64,000 nucleotides of DNA. Origin: JAMXLO01 sp963819855 (lineage in GTDB: Bacteria; Pseudomonadota; Alphaproteobacteria; Acetobacterales; Acetobacteraceae). This document shows, in pieces, positions 8,876-17,747 of this stretch (position 1 is its first letter; each line of letters starts with the position of its first letter). Location of the stretch: assembly GCA_963819855.1 (NCBI GenBank), contig CAWFYC010000040.1, positions 62,001 to 126,000 on the forward strand, read 5' to 3'. A model generated the notes under the pieces. That model was given only the letters and a program-made list of their open reading frames with translations. It made no database searches and was not told the origin of the DNA. A program made the position numbers and the translations under genes.

Positions 8876-10052
8876 GTGTTACCTCTGGAAGGTATCCGTG
8901 TTGTCGCGCTCGAACACGCGGTGGCGGCGCCCATCTGCAGCCGCCACATGGCCGACCTTGGCGCCGATGTCATCAAGGTGGAGCGCCCGGGCGAGGGCGA
9001 CTTCGCCCGCGCCTATGACAGCTACGTGCACGGCCAGGCGAGCTTCTTCGTCTGGCTCAACCGCGGCAAGCGCAGCGTCACGCTCGACTTGAAGCACACC
9101 GAGGCGGCAAAGGTGCTGGACCGGCTGATCGGCAGCGCCGATGTGCTGCTGCAGAACCTCGCTCCTGGTGCCGCCGCGCGTCTCGGCCTGAGCCACGCCG
9201 ACCTCGCCCCGCGACACCCGAAACTGATCGTCTGCGACATCTCGGGCTATGGCGAGAGCGGGCCGTTCGCGCAGAAGAAGGCGTACGATCTGCTGATCCA
9301 GGCGGAGTCCGGCCTGATCAGCGTCACCGGCACGCAGGATACGCCCGTCGCGCGTCGGAATTTCCGCGGCCGATATCGCCACGGGGATGTATGCGCTGTC
9401 GGGCATCCTCGCCGCGCTGGTGCGGCGCGGACGCACCGGCGAGGGCGCCAATGTGAAGATCGCCATGCTGGACGCGCTGGCCGAGTGGATGATGTATCCG
9501 CTGTATCGGATGGCCTATGGCAACTCGCCGATGCCACGCCTGCCCACCAGTCATCCTGCGCTCGCGCCTTATGGCGCACATGAGACCAAGGACGGACAGG
9601 TGATTTTCGGTCTGCAGAACGAGCGCGAATGGGTGACGTTCTGCGCCAAGGTGCTCGAACGGCCGGAACTCGCCACCGACCCGCGCTTCCGCGACAACAC
9701 TGCACGGCGCGAGCAGCGGTTAGAATTGACCAAGCTGATCGAAGAGTACTTTGCCGATATGACCGCGATCGAGGTGGTGGAGAAGCTGGATGCAGCCGGC
9801 ATCGCCAACGGCCGACTGAACGAACCGCAGGACGTGTGGGAACACGTTCAGTTCACCGCTCGCGACCGTTGGCGCGAGATCAACACGCCAGGCGGCCCGG
9901 TGCGAGCACTGCTGCCACCGTTCACCTTCACCGACGCGGAGGCAGCAATGGGCGATGTCCCTGCGCTCGGCCAGCACACCGACGCGGTGCTGCGCGAGCT
10001 CGGTTACGCGCCGGCGGAGATCCACGCGCTCCACGCGGCGGGAGCGCTATGA
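8876..10052 (+). pseudogene. CaiB/BaiF-type CoA-transferase, frameshifted (probably sequence error)
   Basis: Family III CoA-transferase, which moves CoA between carboxylic acids through an aspartyl-CoA intermediate. The GTG at 8876 begins LEGIRVVALEHAVAAPICSR, then DLGADVIKVERPGEGD. The likely nucleophile Asp is in AYDLLIQAESG. At 9352-9354 the frame shifts: VTGTQDTPVA continues in another frame as VGISAADIATGMYALSG up to 10052. Inserting two bases in the GCGC run restores ...PVARVGISAADIA, the family consensus. Both halves are well conserved, so the gene is probably intact in the organism. Its stop overlaps the MaoC gene (ATGA). Confidence 0.85.
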
Positions 10053-10528
10053 GCGAATTCGATCCGAGCACGCATCGGATGGTGCCAGAGCAGCGCTGGT
10101 TCGACGACTTCCGGATCGGCGAGCGCTTCGTGCTGCCGAGCAGGACGATGACCGAGGCGCTGTTCCTGGCATTCCAGGCGGCGAGCGGCGACAACCATCC
10201 GATCCACTACAACATCGAGTATTGCCGAGCGCATGGCCTGCCGGGGATGCTCGCGCATGGCTTTCAGACCCTGATCCAGACTGCGCCGGGGGCCGGGCTA
10301 TTCCCGTTCGTCACCGAGGACTCGCTGATGGGGTTTCTTGAGCAGTCGAGCCGGTTCCTGAAGCCGGTGTTCGCCGGCGACACACTGTATCCGGCGCTGG
10401 AGGTGGACGAACTGTCGCCCAACCGGACCTCCGGTGTGGTGGGCCTGCGCAGCACGGTTCACAATCAGCGGCGGGAGCTGGTGCTGGAAGGGCGGCAGCG
10501 GTTTCTACTGCGAAAGCGGCCGCTATAA
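10049..10528 (+). CDS. MaoC family (hot-dog fold) enoyl-CoA hydratase/dehydratase
   Basis: 159 residues, single hot-dog domain. The hydratase-2 motif with catalytic Asp and His is AASGDNHPIHYNIEYCR, followed by LPGMLAHGF. Translationally coupled to the CoA-transferase by a four-base overlap, which suggests the pair activates and then hydrates an unsaturated organic acid. A longer reading frame runs upstream, but the start at 10049 is the one consistent with family length. Confidence 0.88.
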   Translation: MSEFDPSTHRMVPEQRWFDDFRIGERFVLPSRTMTEALFLAFQAASGDNHPIHYNIEYCRAHGLPGMLAHGFQTLIQTAPGAGLFPFVTEDSLMGFLEQSSRFLKPVFAGDTLYPALEVDELSPNRTSGVVGLRSTVHNQRRELVLEGRQRFLLRKRPL

Positions 10529-10555
10529 CCCCGCTGCGTCTGTGAGGCAGCCCCT

Positions 10556-11782
10556 ATGACCCCGTCGATCAATGCTGACCGGCTGTGGCAGTCCATCATG
10601 GACATCGCCCTGATCGGTCCCACCCCGGAAGGCGGGAGTTGCCGGCTGGCACTTTCGCCGGAAGATGCCCAGGCCCGTAAGCTGCTGCTTGACTGGTGCA
10701 AGCCGCTCAACCTGCACTTCGAGCAGGATGCAATCGGCAACATGTTCCTGCGACGCAAGGGCAGCGACGAAACGGCATCGGCGGTCGCCTTCGGCAGCCA
10801 TCTCGATACTGTGCCGACCGGCGGACGCTTCGACGGCGTGTTCGGCGTGCTCGCCGGTTTGGAAGTGGTTCGCGCCCTGGACGAGGCCGGCATCACCACG
10901 CGTGCCGCGCTCGAGCTAGTCAACTGGACCAATGAGGAAGGCAGCCGTTTCCGCCCGGCGATGATGGGCAGTCGCGTCCACGCCGCCGACATGGCGCTGG
11001 AGGATGCGCTCGCCATCACCGATGACAGGGGCATCAGCGTGCGTGAGGCGCTGCACGACAGCGGCCAGGCCGGTGCGTTGACGCCTTCGCCGCGCGGCTG
11101 GGCCTGCTGGTTGGAGGCGCATATCGAGCAGGGCCCGATCATGGAAGCGACGGGCGCTGATATCGGCATCGTCACTGGCACCATGCACGCGCGCTATTTC
11201 CAGCTCACCGTCACCGGCGAGCCGAGCCATGTCGGACCCACCACCATGGATCGACGCCGCGACAGCCTGGCCGCGACGGCGGAGATCATCCTGGCAGTTG
11301 AGCGCATCGCGCTCGCCGCCGAACCGAATGGCCGCGCTTCGGCGACCTGGATCGAGAACTATCCCAACGCACGCGGGAATGTCGCCAACATCACAAGACT
11401 GCACTGCGATGTGCGGCATGAGCAGGCTGAACGTGCGGTCGCCATGGAACAAGAACTGCGTTCGGCCATGGATGCGATCGCTGCCCGCAGACATGTGTCG
11501 GTCGTGATTGATCCCTACACGACCTTCGGGCCGATCGCGTTCGATTCCGCTCTTGGTGCGCTGCTGCGCGATAAGGCGTCGGCACGCCAACTCGCCACGC
11601 GCGACATGATCGCTGCTGCCGGCCATGATTCGGTGCTGATCGCGCCGCTCTGCCCCAGCGCCATGCTGTTCGTACCCAGCGTTGGTGGCATCACCCATAA
11701 CCCGCGCGAGTATTCGACCAGGCAGCACCTGGCGCGCGGCGCGGAGGTCATGCTGGAGGCGATCCTGGCGCTTGCCGGTTAA
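10556..11782 (+). CDS. M20-family amidohydrolase (N-carbamoyl-L-amino-acid hydrolase / allantoate amidohydrolase type)
   Basis: Cytosolic metallo-amidohydrolase of 408 residues. The dinuclear metal site is visible: GSHLDTVPTGGRFDGV, NWTNEEGSRFRP, LEAHIEQGP and, near the end, GGITHNPREY. These are the marks of the hydantoinase/carbamoylase branch of M20. It lies 27 bases after the MaoC gene on the same strand. Because hydantoinase genes occur at the other end of the window, an N-carbamoyl amino acid or ureido substrate is plausible but not proven. Confidence 0.88.
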   Translation: MTPSINADRLWQSIMDIALIGPTPEGGSCRLALSPEDAQARKLLLDWCKPLNLHFEQDAIGNMFLRRKGSDETASAVAFGSHLDTVPTGGRFDGVFGVLAGLEVVRALDEAGITTRAALELVNWTNEEGSRFRPAMMGSRVHAADMALEDALAITDDRGISVREALHDSGQAGALTPSPRGWACWLEAHIEQGPIMEATGADIGIVTGTMHARYFQLTVTGEPSHVGPTTMDRRRDSLAATAEIILAVERIALAAEPNGRASATWIENYPNARGNVANITRLHCDVRHEQAERAVAMEQELRSAMDAIAARRHVSVVIDPYTTFGPIAFDSALGALLRDKASARQLATRDMIAAAGHDSVLIAPLCPSAMLFVPSVGGITHNPREYSTRQHLARGAEVMLEAILALAG

Positions 11783-11986
11783 TCTGCCGTTCATTCTATT
11801 CGGATAGGCACTCGGAGCGACCGGCTGGAGGCTGTGCGTGCCAACATGACTGCGACGCTACTGCTTTGCACGTAATCGCCGAGCGCGCCGAAGGGCGGAT
11901 GGAGCGGCCGGCCGGGGGGCCGCCTGTTAGTCCATCCGGCGCACATTGGTCGGTGGAACGAGGTTGGCCGGCTGCCCTGTTATGGA

Positions 11987-12000
11987 TTGATCCAGATCAA
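11987..12000. promoter_or_regulatory. FNR/FixK-type operator upstream of cstA
   Basis: The sequence TTGATCCAGATCAA is a perfect match to the palindromic consensus TTGAT-N4-ATCAA bound by FNR, ANR and FixK regulators. It lies in a 279-base gene-free stretch, with its centre 68 bases before the cstA ATG. A class II site centred at -41.5 would put transcription start near 12035. Oxygen-responsive control of cstA is inferred. Confidence 0.6.
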
Positions 12001-12061
12001 TGCGATCGCGAAGGGCCCGCCGGTAGCGTGATCATTGGGCACCGATGCATGCGGGGGTGAC

Positions 12062-14119
12062 ATGTCGTTGCGCGACAGGCTGATGTGGGCAGGCGTGGTC
12101 CTGCTCGGCACGATCTCGTTCGGTATCATCGCCTTGACGAGGGGCGAACCGGTCAATGCTGCGTGGCTCGTCATTGCCTCGGTCTGCATCTATGTCATTG
12201 CTTACCGCTTCTATGCGGTGTTCATCACCTCCCGGGCACTCCGCATCGACGCGACGCGGCAGACACCGGCGTGGCGTCGCAACGATGGGCTGGACTATGT
12301 GCCCACCCATCGGGTGGTACTGTTCGGCCACCACTTCGCGGCGATCGCTGGCGCCGGTCCTTTGGTCGGCCCCGTGCTCGCAGCACAGATGGGCTATTTG
12401 CCCGGCACGCTGTGGATCCTGGCCGGCGTCGTGTTCGCCGGCGCGGTGCAGGACATGACGGTACTGTTTCTGTCCACCCGTCGCGACGGTCGCTCGCTTG
12501 GCGATATTATACGCTCCGAGATGGGGCCGGTCGCAGGCGGCATCGCCGGCATCGGCATCCTGCTGATCTGCGTCATCGTGCTCTCTGTGCTGGCACTTGT
12601 CGTGGTGAAGGCACTGACCGGCAGCCCCTGGGGCACGTTCACAGTGGTCTGCACGATCCCGATTGCGCTGCTGATGGGCATCTACAGCCGCTTCATCCGT
12701 CCTGGCCGGATCGCGGAGATGTCGGCACTCGGCGCCGCGTTGCTGCTCTTCGCATTGGTCATGGGGCAGACCGTGTCGCAGACACCTGCACTCGCTGCCT
12801 GGTTCGACCTGTCCGGCGGCACACTGTCACTGATGATCATCGGCTACGGCTTCGTCGCCTCGGTGCTGCCGGTCTGGCTGCTGCTCGCTCCACGCGACTA
12901 TCTGTCCACGTTCCTCAAGGTCGGCACGATTCTGCTGCTGGCGCTGGGAATCATCCTTGTGCGCCCCGACTTTCAGATGGCGCCGATCACCCGCTTCATC
13001 GACGGTAGTGGGCCGGTGTGGGCCGGCGGCCTGTTCCCGTTCCTGTTCATCACCATCGCCTGCGGTGCGGTGTCGGGCTGGCACGCCCTGATCTCCTCCG
13101 GCACGACGCCGAAGATGCTCGAGAACGAGTCGCAGATCCGCCTGATCGGCTACGGCGGGATGCTGGTAGAGTCGTTCGTTGCGATCATGGCGATGATCGC
13201 GGCCACGGTGATCAATCCCGGCGTGTATTTCGCCATGAACAGCGCAGCCGGGCTGATCGGCACCGATCCGGCACATGCGGCGCAGCTGATCTCCGGCTGG
13301 GGCTTCACCGTGACGCCTGACATGCTGACGCAGATCGCGCATGACGTGGGCGAGACCAGCATCATGTCGCGCACCGGCGGTGCGCCGACGCTCGCCGTAG
13401 GCATGGCGAGCATCCTGTCCGCGATGATAGGCGGCAAGCTGCTCATGGGCATCTGGTACCACTTCGCCATCCTGTTCGAGGCGTTGTTCATTTTGACCAC
13501 GGTCGATGCCGGAACCCGTGTCTGCCGCTTCCTGATCCAGGATCTGGTCGGCAACGTCGTCCCGAGTTTCAAGGCAACGGAGTCGTGGACCAACAATCTG
13601 GTTGGGTCGGGTGTCACGTGCGCCTTGTGGGGCTGGTTCCTCTATCAGGGCGTGATCGACCCACTGGGCGGCATCTGGACGCTCTGGCCGCTGTTCGGCA
13701 CGGCCAATCAGATGCTGGCGGCAATTGCGCTGACACTTTGCACCGTCGTGTTGTTCAAGATGAAGCGAGAGCGCTACGCCTGGGTGACGATCGTACCGAC
13801 CGCGTGGCTGGTCGTGTGCACGGTGACGGCTGGACTGCAAAAAGTGTTCAGCGCCGATCCGGCAGTAGGCTTCCTCAGCCACGCGGCGAGGTTCGCCGAC
13901 GCGGCCGCAGCCGGGAAAGTCCTCGCGCCGGCCAAAAGCATGGTCGAGATGAGCAGGATCGCTTTCAATGACTATGTCGATGCGACCTTGGCCGCACTGT
14001 TCGCCGCGATCGTGGTTGCCATGGTGGGATATGGCGTGATGGCCTGCATCCGGGCGATCCGCAATCCGCGCAGCACGGCGCTGGAGATCGGCGCCATGAT
14101 GGCGGCGGGCGATGACTAG
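12062..14119 (+). CDS. cstA: Carbon starvation protein CstA-family transporter
   Basis: Inner-membrane transporter of 685 residues, the family that imports pyruvate or peptides during carbon limitation. Conserved segments include VLFGHHFAAIAGAGPLVGPV, SGTTPKMLENESQIRLIGYG and LWPLFGTANQMLAAIAL, with many membrane helices. The ATG at 12062 is preferred over an in-frame TTG at 12035. The next small gene overlaps its end by eight bases, the usual CstA/YbdD pairing. A perfect FNR-type site lies upstream. Confidence 0.94.
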   Translation: MSLRDRLMWAGVVLLGTISFGIIALTRGEPVNAAWLVIASVCIYVIAYRFYAVFITSRALRIDATRQTPAWRRNDGLDYVPTHRVVLFGHHFAAIAGAGPLVGPVLAAQMGYLPGTLWILAGVVFAGAVQDMTVLFLSTRRDGRSLGDIIRSEMGPVAGGIAGIGILLICVIVLSVLALVVVKALTGSPWGTFTVVCTIPIALLMGIYSRFIRPGRIAEMSALGAALLLFALVMGQTVSQTPALAAWFDLSGGTLSLMIIGYGFVASVLPVWLLLAPRDYLSTFLKVGTILLLALGIILVRPDFQMAPITRFIDGSGPVWAGGLFPFLFITIACGAVSGWHALISSGTTPKMLENESQIRLIGYGGMLVESFVAIMAMIAATVINPGVYFAMNSAAGLIGTDPAHAAQLISGWGFTVTPDMLTQIAHDVGETSIMSRTGGAPTLAVGMASILSAMIGGKLLMGIWYHFAILFEALFILTTVDAGTRVCRFLIQDLVGNVVPSFKATESWTNNLVGSGVTCALWGWFLYQGVIDPLGGIWTLWPLFGTANQMLAAIALTLCTVVLFKMKRERYAWVTIVPTAWLVVCTVTAGLQKVFSADPAVGFLSHAARFADAAAAGKVLAPAKSMVEMSRIAFNDYVDATLAALFAAIVVAMVGYGVMACIRAIRNPRSTALEIGAMMAAGDD

Positions 14120-14312
14120 ACTTCGCCTGGTCTGCGAGGTTGTGACCCAGACAGCACGCCTGATGGTGGGCGTGCCTGACTACCAGACCTACGTGACGCA
14201 CACGCGAACCACGCATCCCGACAAGCCGGTGATGAGTTACGAGGAATTCTTCCGGGAACGTCAGACTGCGCGCTATGCCATCGGCAAGGGGAGGTTCCGG
14301 GGCTGCTGTTGA
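14112..14312 (+). CDS. YbdD/YjiX family small protein (CstA partner)
   Basis: 66-residue protein of the short YbdD/YjiX (DUF466) family, almost always encoded directly after cstA-type transporters and thought to be needed for their activity. Recognisable segments are LMVGVPDYQTYVTHTRTTHP and YEEFFRERQTARYA. The start lies inside the end of cstA (eight-base overlap), so translation is coupled. Confidence 0.92.
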   Translation: MTRLRLVCEVVTQTARLMVGVPDYQTYVTHTRTTHPDKPVMSYEEFFRERQTARYAIGKGRFRGCC

Positions 14313-14755
14313 GCGACCCGTGACGCGGCGATCGTTCGGCGCCGCGCGATCGCCAGTTTTGGAAACCAACGGCGCGCACCCATCGGCCTCCCACCGCCGC
14401 CAGGGGAAGTCCGGACGCAGTGTGACCAGCCTGTCGTCCTCGAAGTTCGCCCGATTTCCGTTATCGAAATATGACTCTACCGCCATCCTTCGGCGAGCAC
14501 TACGTCGTGCCGGGTCAGTTCTACATGATGGTAGGTTACCGTGTTCAGTTCGAATTGCGCGTCACGTGATGCGGCAACTGCCGCCGACAGAGTTGCGAAC
14601 TCGCAGTGTCTGACCGACACCCACGGTCAAGACCGCCATATGCAGCACCTCTCCTGCCGCTTTCTGATGAGTTTTCCATGGCTGCCGTCAATCTGGTGTA
14701 TGCTGCGGTGATTCTGGTCGGTTAAATCCCGATGTGCGAAGCGGTGTGACATGTG
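14313..14755. other. 443-base gene-free interval
   Basis: No recognisable gene, RNA or repeat. It contains a 32-codon open frame at 14471-14569 with no family resemblance and a short imperfect inverted repeat (GCAACT ... AGTTGC) near 14573-14595. It presumably holds the promoter of the downstream dehydrogenase, but no convincing -35/-10 pair or regulator site was seen. Confidence 0.4.
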
Positions 14756-15739
14756 ATGCGTGCGATGGTGTTGGATGTGGCGCACCAGTTATTGCGGGAG
14801 GTTGCCATGGAATTGCCAACGCCTGGTCGGGGTCAGGTGTTGATCCGTGTGCATGCCTGTGCGGTCTGCCGTACCGATCTGCATGTCGTGGACGGCGATC
14901 TGACCGAGCCGAAATTGCCGCTGGTTCCCGGTCACGAAATCGTTGGCACTGTTGCGACACTCGGCCCGGGCGTGGATCGCTTCGCCGTTGGCGATCGGGT
15001 CGGCGTGCCGTGGCTCGGCTGGACCTGCGGTGAATGCGGATTCTGCCGCTCGGGCCGGGAGAATCTTTGCGCGCAGGCACGTTTCACGGGCTACCAGATC
15101 GATGGTGGCTATGCCGAGTTCACCATCGCGGACCAGCGCTTCTGCTTTGCCCTCCCGGCGACCTACGGCGATATCGAAGCGGCGCCGCTGCTCTGCGCGG
15201 GCCTGATCGGCTATCGCTCGCTGCGCATGACGGGCGATGCGCGCCGGCTTGGCCTCTACGGCTTCGGTGCCGCCGCGCATATCATTGCGCAAGTGGCGCA
15301 ATGGCAGGGCCGCACCGTGTACGCCTTCACCAGCCCCGGCGACACAGACGCGCAGGCATTCGCGCGCGAACTCGGCGCCGTGTGGGCGGGCGGCTCCGAC
15401 CAGCCGCCGCCGGAGTCGCTGGACGCGGCGATCATTTTCGCGCCGGTGGGACCCTTGGTGCCGGCGGCGCTGCGTGCCGTCGAGTGTGGCGGCACGGTGG
15501 TGTGCGCCGGCATCCACATGAGCCCGATCCCAAGTTTCCCCTACGACATCCTGTGGGGCGAGCGCGTGGTGCGCTCGGTCGCCAATCTGACGCGTGCCGA
15601 TGGCGAGGCGTTTCTTGCCTTGGCGCCGAAAGTACCGGTCAAGACGCGTCCATTGCCATACGGGCTGGAGCAGGCAAACCAGGCACTGAACGATCTGCGC
15701 GCAGGGCGATTGCAGGGCGCAGCAGTGCTCGTGCCATAG
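14756..15739 (+). CDS. Zinc-dependent alcohol dehydrogenase family protein (MDR)
   Basis: Medium-chain dehydrogenase/reductase of 327 residues oxidising alcohols with NAD(P). Catalytic zinc ligands are in CAVCRTDLHVVDGDL and VPGHEIVGTV. The structural zinc cysteines are in CGECGFCRSGRENLC. The nucleotide-binding turn is LGLYGFGAAAH. A GTG lies one codon before the chosen ATG and either could be used. It is alone between the cstA pair and murQ. Confidence 0.87.
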   Translation: MRAMVLDVAHQLLREVAMELPTPGRGQVLIRVHACAVCRTDLHVVDGDLTEPKLPLVPGHEIVGTVATLGPGVDRFAVGDRVGVPWLGWTCGECGFCRSGRENLCAQARFTGYQIDGGYAEFTIADQRFCFALPATYGDIEAAPLLCAGLIGYRSLRMTGDARRLGLYGFGAAAHIIAQVAQWQGRTVYAFTSPGDTDAQAFARELGAVWAGGSDQPPPESLDAAIIFAPVGPLVPAALRAVECGGTVVCAGIHMSPIPSFPYDILWGERVVRSVANLTRADGEAFLALAPKVPVKTRPLPYGLEQANQALNDLRAGRLQGAAVLVP

Positions 15740-15771
15740 TTACGCAATAACAGCCGCACGAGGGACAGCGG

Positions 15772-15984
15772 ATGATTCGGCGAATCGCCGCTTTCGTGAT
15801 CGGCACGGTTCTGATGACCACGGTCCCAGCAACGCGCGGGCACACGCTAGGAATCTCCTCGAAAGTGTCACCGGACTGCGTCGTCAATATACTCGCCACC
15901 GCCGATGTGCTCGCCTCAGAGGCGCGGGCGCGCTCGCCGACGTGTTGCCCGCATTTCCGCTCATACTGCTGGCGATTGGCGTGA
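15772..15984 (+). CDS. Hypothetical protein with a signal-like N-terminus (doubtful)
   Basis: A 70-codon frame between the dehydrogenase and murQ. The first 24 residues (MIRRIAAFVIGTVLMTTVPA then TRGHT) resemble a Sec signal, but the C-terminal part is Cys/Arg-rich and unlike a real protein. The stop touches the murQ start. It could be a short secreted protein, a decayed gene, or chance. No family was recognised. Confidence 0.25.
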   Translation: MIRRIAAFVIGTVLMTTVPATRGHTLGISSKVSPDCVVNILATADVLASEARARSPTCCPHFRSYCWRLA

Positions 15985-16895
15985 TGGCATTGCCAGCGAC
16001 CGAGGCGAGCAGTTCTCGCTACGACGCGCTCGATGCGTGGGATGTGCCGACGATACTGGCATCCCTCTGGGAGGGGCAGTTGGCCGCAGTGGCTGCGCTA
16101 GGGTCAGCATTGCCGGTGTTGGGACGTGCCACGGAGGCGGCAGTGGCGCGGTTGGCCATCAGCGGCCGGCTGGTTTATGCCGGCGCTGGAACGTCGGGAC
16201 GGATCGCCGTGCAGGATGCGGTGGAATTGGTCCCGACGTTCGACTGGCCAGAGGATCGGTTGCTGCTGTTGATGGCAGGTGGTGATGCGGCGCTGCTGCG
16301 GTCGGCCGAAAATGCAGAGGATCGCGCGGATCTGGCGTCGGCGGCGGTCGCGAACCATGGCATTGGAAAAAATGACGTGCTGGTCGGCATTGCTGCAAGT
16401 GGCGTGACGAAGTTCACGGTAGCGGCTGTAGCCGCGGCGCGCGCGCGAGGCGCGCTGACGATAGGAATTGCAAGCAGCGCGCCAGCACCACTGCTCGAAG
16501 TGGCGGAGATTCCGGTGCTGATCGAGACGGGTGCCGAAGCGATAGCAGGTTCGACACGGATGAAGGCGGGAACGGCACAAGAGGCGGCACTGAATTTGTT
16601 CTCGACCGCCCTGATGGTGCGGCTCGGGCGCGTGTACCGCGGCCAGATGGTCGACATGCGGGCAAGGAACGCAAAACTGCGGGCGCGCGCGGTGAGGATG
16701 CTACGCGGTCTTACGGCCTGCTCGGCGGCGGAAGCGCATTCGGCTTTGGACACCGCGGGGGGCAAAGTGAAATTGGCGGTGCTGATCGTTCGGGGCATGC
16801 AGCCAACAGAGGCGGAAGCGCTGTTGGCGCGACATCAAGGCAGCCTGCGCGCAGCATTGGTTAACGAATGCGGTTACAACGTGCGGACGCGTTGA
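15984..16895 (+). CDS. murQ: N-acetylmuramic acid 6-phosphate etherase
   Basis: MurQ cleaves the lactyl ether of MurNAc-6-phosphate to GlcNAc-6-phosphate and lactate in cell-wall recycling. The 303-residue protein has the SIS-domain motifs VYAGAGTSGRIAVQDAVELV, LVGIAASGVTKFTVAAV and, near residue 190, GSTRMKAGTAQEAALNLFST, which are diagnostic. The start at 15984 removes a hydrophobic upstream extension that the family lacks. No MurNAc transporter or anhydroMurNAc kinase gene was seen nearby. Confidence 0.93.
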   Translation: MALPATEASSSRYDALDAWDVPTILASLWEGQLAAVAALGSALPVLGRATEAAVARLAISGRLVYAGAGTSGRIAVQDAVELVPTFDWPEDRLLLLMAGGDAALLRSAENAEDRADLASAAVANHGIGKNDVLVGIAASGVTKFTVAAVAAARARGALTIGIASSAPAPLLEVAEIPVLIETGAEAIAGSTRMKAGTAQEAALNLFSTALMVRLGRVYRGQMVDMRARNAKLRARAVRMLRGLTACSAAEAHSALDTAGGKVKLAVLIVRGMQPTEAEALLARHQGSLRAALVNECGYNVRTR

Positions 16896-16952
16896 CGCCC
16901 CCTATTCTCGCGCCTAGCGTGAGGTCCTCATTCGCAGCGGGGAAACACCCAG

Positions 16953-17732
16953 ATGGCAAACAAACTCAAGGCTCGGCTTGCGTCCGGCAAGGCGTGTGTC
17001 AACGGCTGGCTCGCAATTCCGTCGGGATTTTCGGCGGAAGTGATGGCGCAGTGCGGCTGGGACAGCATCACCGTGGATATGCAGCACGGTGTGCAGGACT
17101 ACTCCACGATGGTGCAGTGCTTCCAGGCAATGACGGCACATCCGATCACCCCGCTGGTGCGCGTGCCGTGGAACGAGCCGGGCATCATCGGTAAGGCGCT
17201 GGACGGCGGCGCCTGGGGCATCATCTGCCCGATGGTCAACAACAAGGCGGAAGCACAGGCCTTGGCGACCTACAGCCTTTATCCGCCAGGTGGCAAGCGC
17301 AGCAACGGTCCGATCCGCGCGGCGATGTATGGCGAAGCGTCCAACTATCAGAAGATTGCGAATGATGAAGTGCTGGTGATACCGATGATCGAGACGCAGG
17401 AAGGCATCGACAACATCGACGAGATCCTGTCCGTGCCCGGCATCAGCGGCATCTATATCGGCCCGTCCGATATGGGGCTGTCGCTCGGCCTGATTCCGAC
17501 GCTTGATCGCGAGGAACCGCTGATCCTCGGCATCTACGAGAAGTTGCTGGCGAGCTGCAAGAAGCACGGCAAATTTGCCGGCCTGCACAACGGCACCTCA
17601 GCCTATGCGGCGCGTATGATTGGCATGGGTTTCCGGTTCGTCACCATCGCGAACGACAGCGGCCTGATGGCGCGCATGGCACGTGCGGAAGTAACGGCGA
17701 CCCGCAAAGCGGCAGGCGACGTCGCGAGCTGA
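16953..17732 (+). CDS. HpcH/HpaI-family aldolase (2-keto-3-deoxy acid aldolase type)
   Basis: Class II pyruvate aldolase of 259 residues that splits 4-hydroxy-2-keto acids into pyruvate and an aldehyde. Seen: CGWDSITVDMQHGVQDY (the base-carrying loop; Gln-His replaces the more common Glu-His), LVRVPWNEPGIIGKALDGG, the metal ligand Glu in PMIETQEGI and Asp in IGPSDMGLSLG. It lies 15 bases before a UxaA-family dehydratase gene, so the two likely act in sequence on a sugar acid: dehydration, then aldol cleavage. Confidence 0.88.
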   Translation: MANKLKARLASGKACVNGWLAIPSGFSAEVMAQCGWDSITVDMQHGVQDYSTMVQCFQAMTAHPITPLVRVPWNEPGIIGKALDGGAWGIICPMVNNKAEAQALATYSLYPPGGKRSNGPIRAAMYGEASNYQKIANDEVLVIPMIETQEGIDNIDEILSVPGISGIYIGPSDMGLSLGLIPTLDREEPLILGIYEKLLASCKKHGKFAGLHNGTSAYAARMIGMGFRFVTIANDSGLMARMARAEVTATRKAAGDVAS

Positions 17733-17747
17733 GCGGGGCAACGTGCC

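Noticed and set aside
11900..11990. General-stress (EcfG-type) promoter before cstA, from a GGAAC near 11955
   Set aside because: The spacing to the next GTT is about 19 bases, outside the usual 16-17.
14471..14569. 32-codon open frame in the 443-base intergenic region
   Set aside because: No ribosome site, no homology seen; it is within chance expectation for this length.
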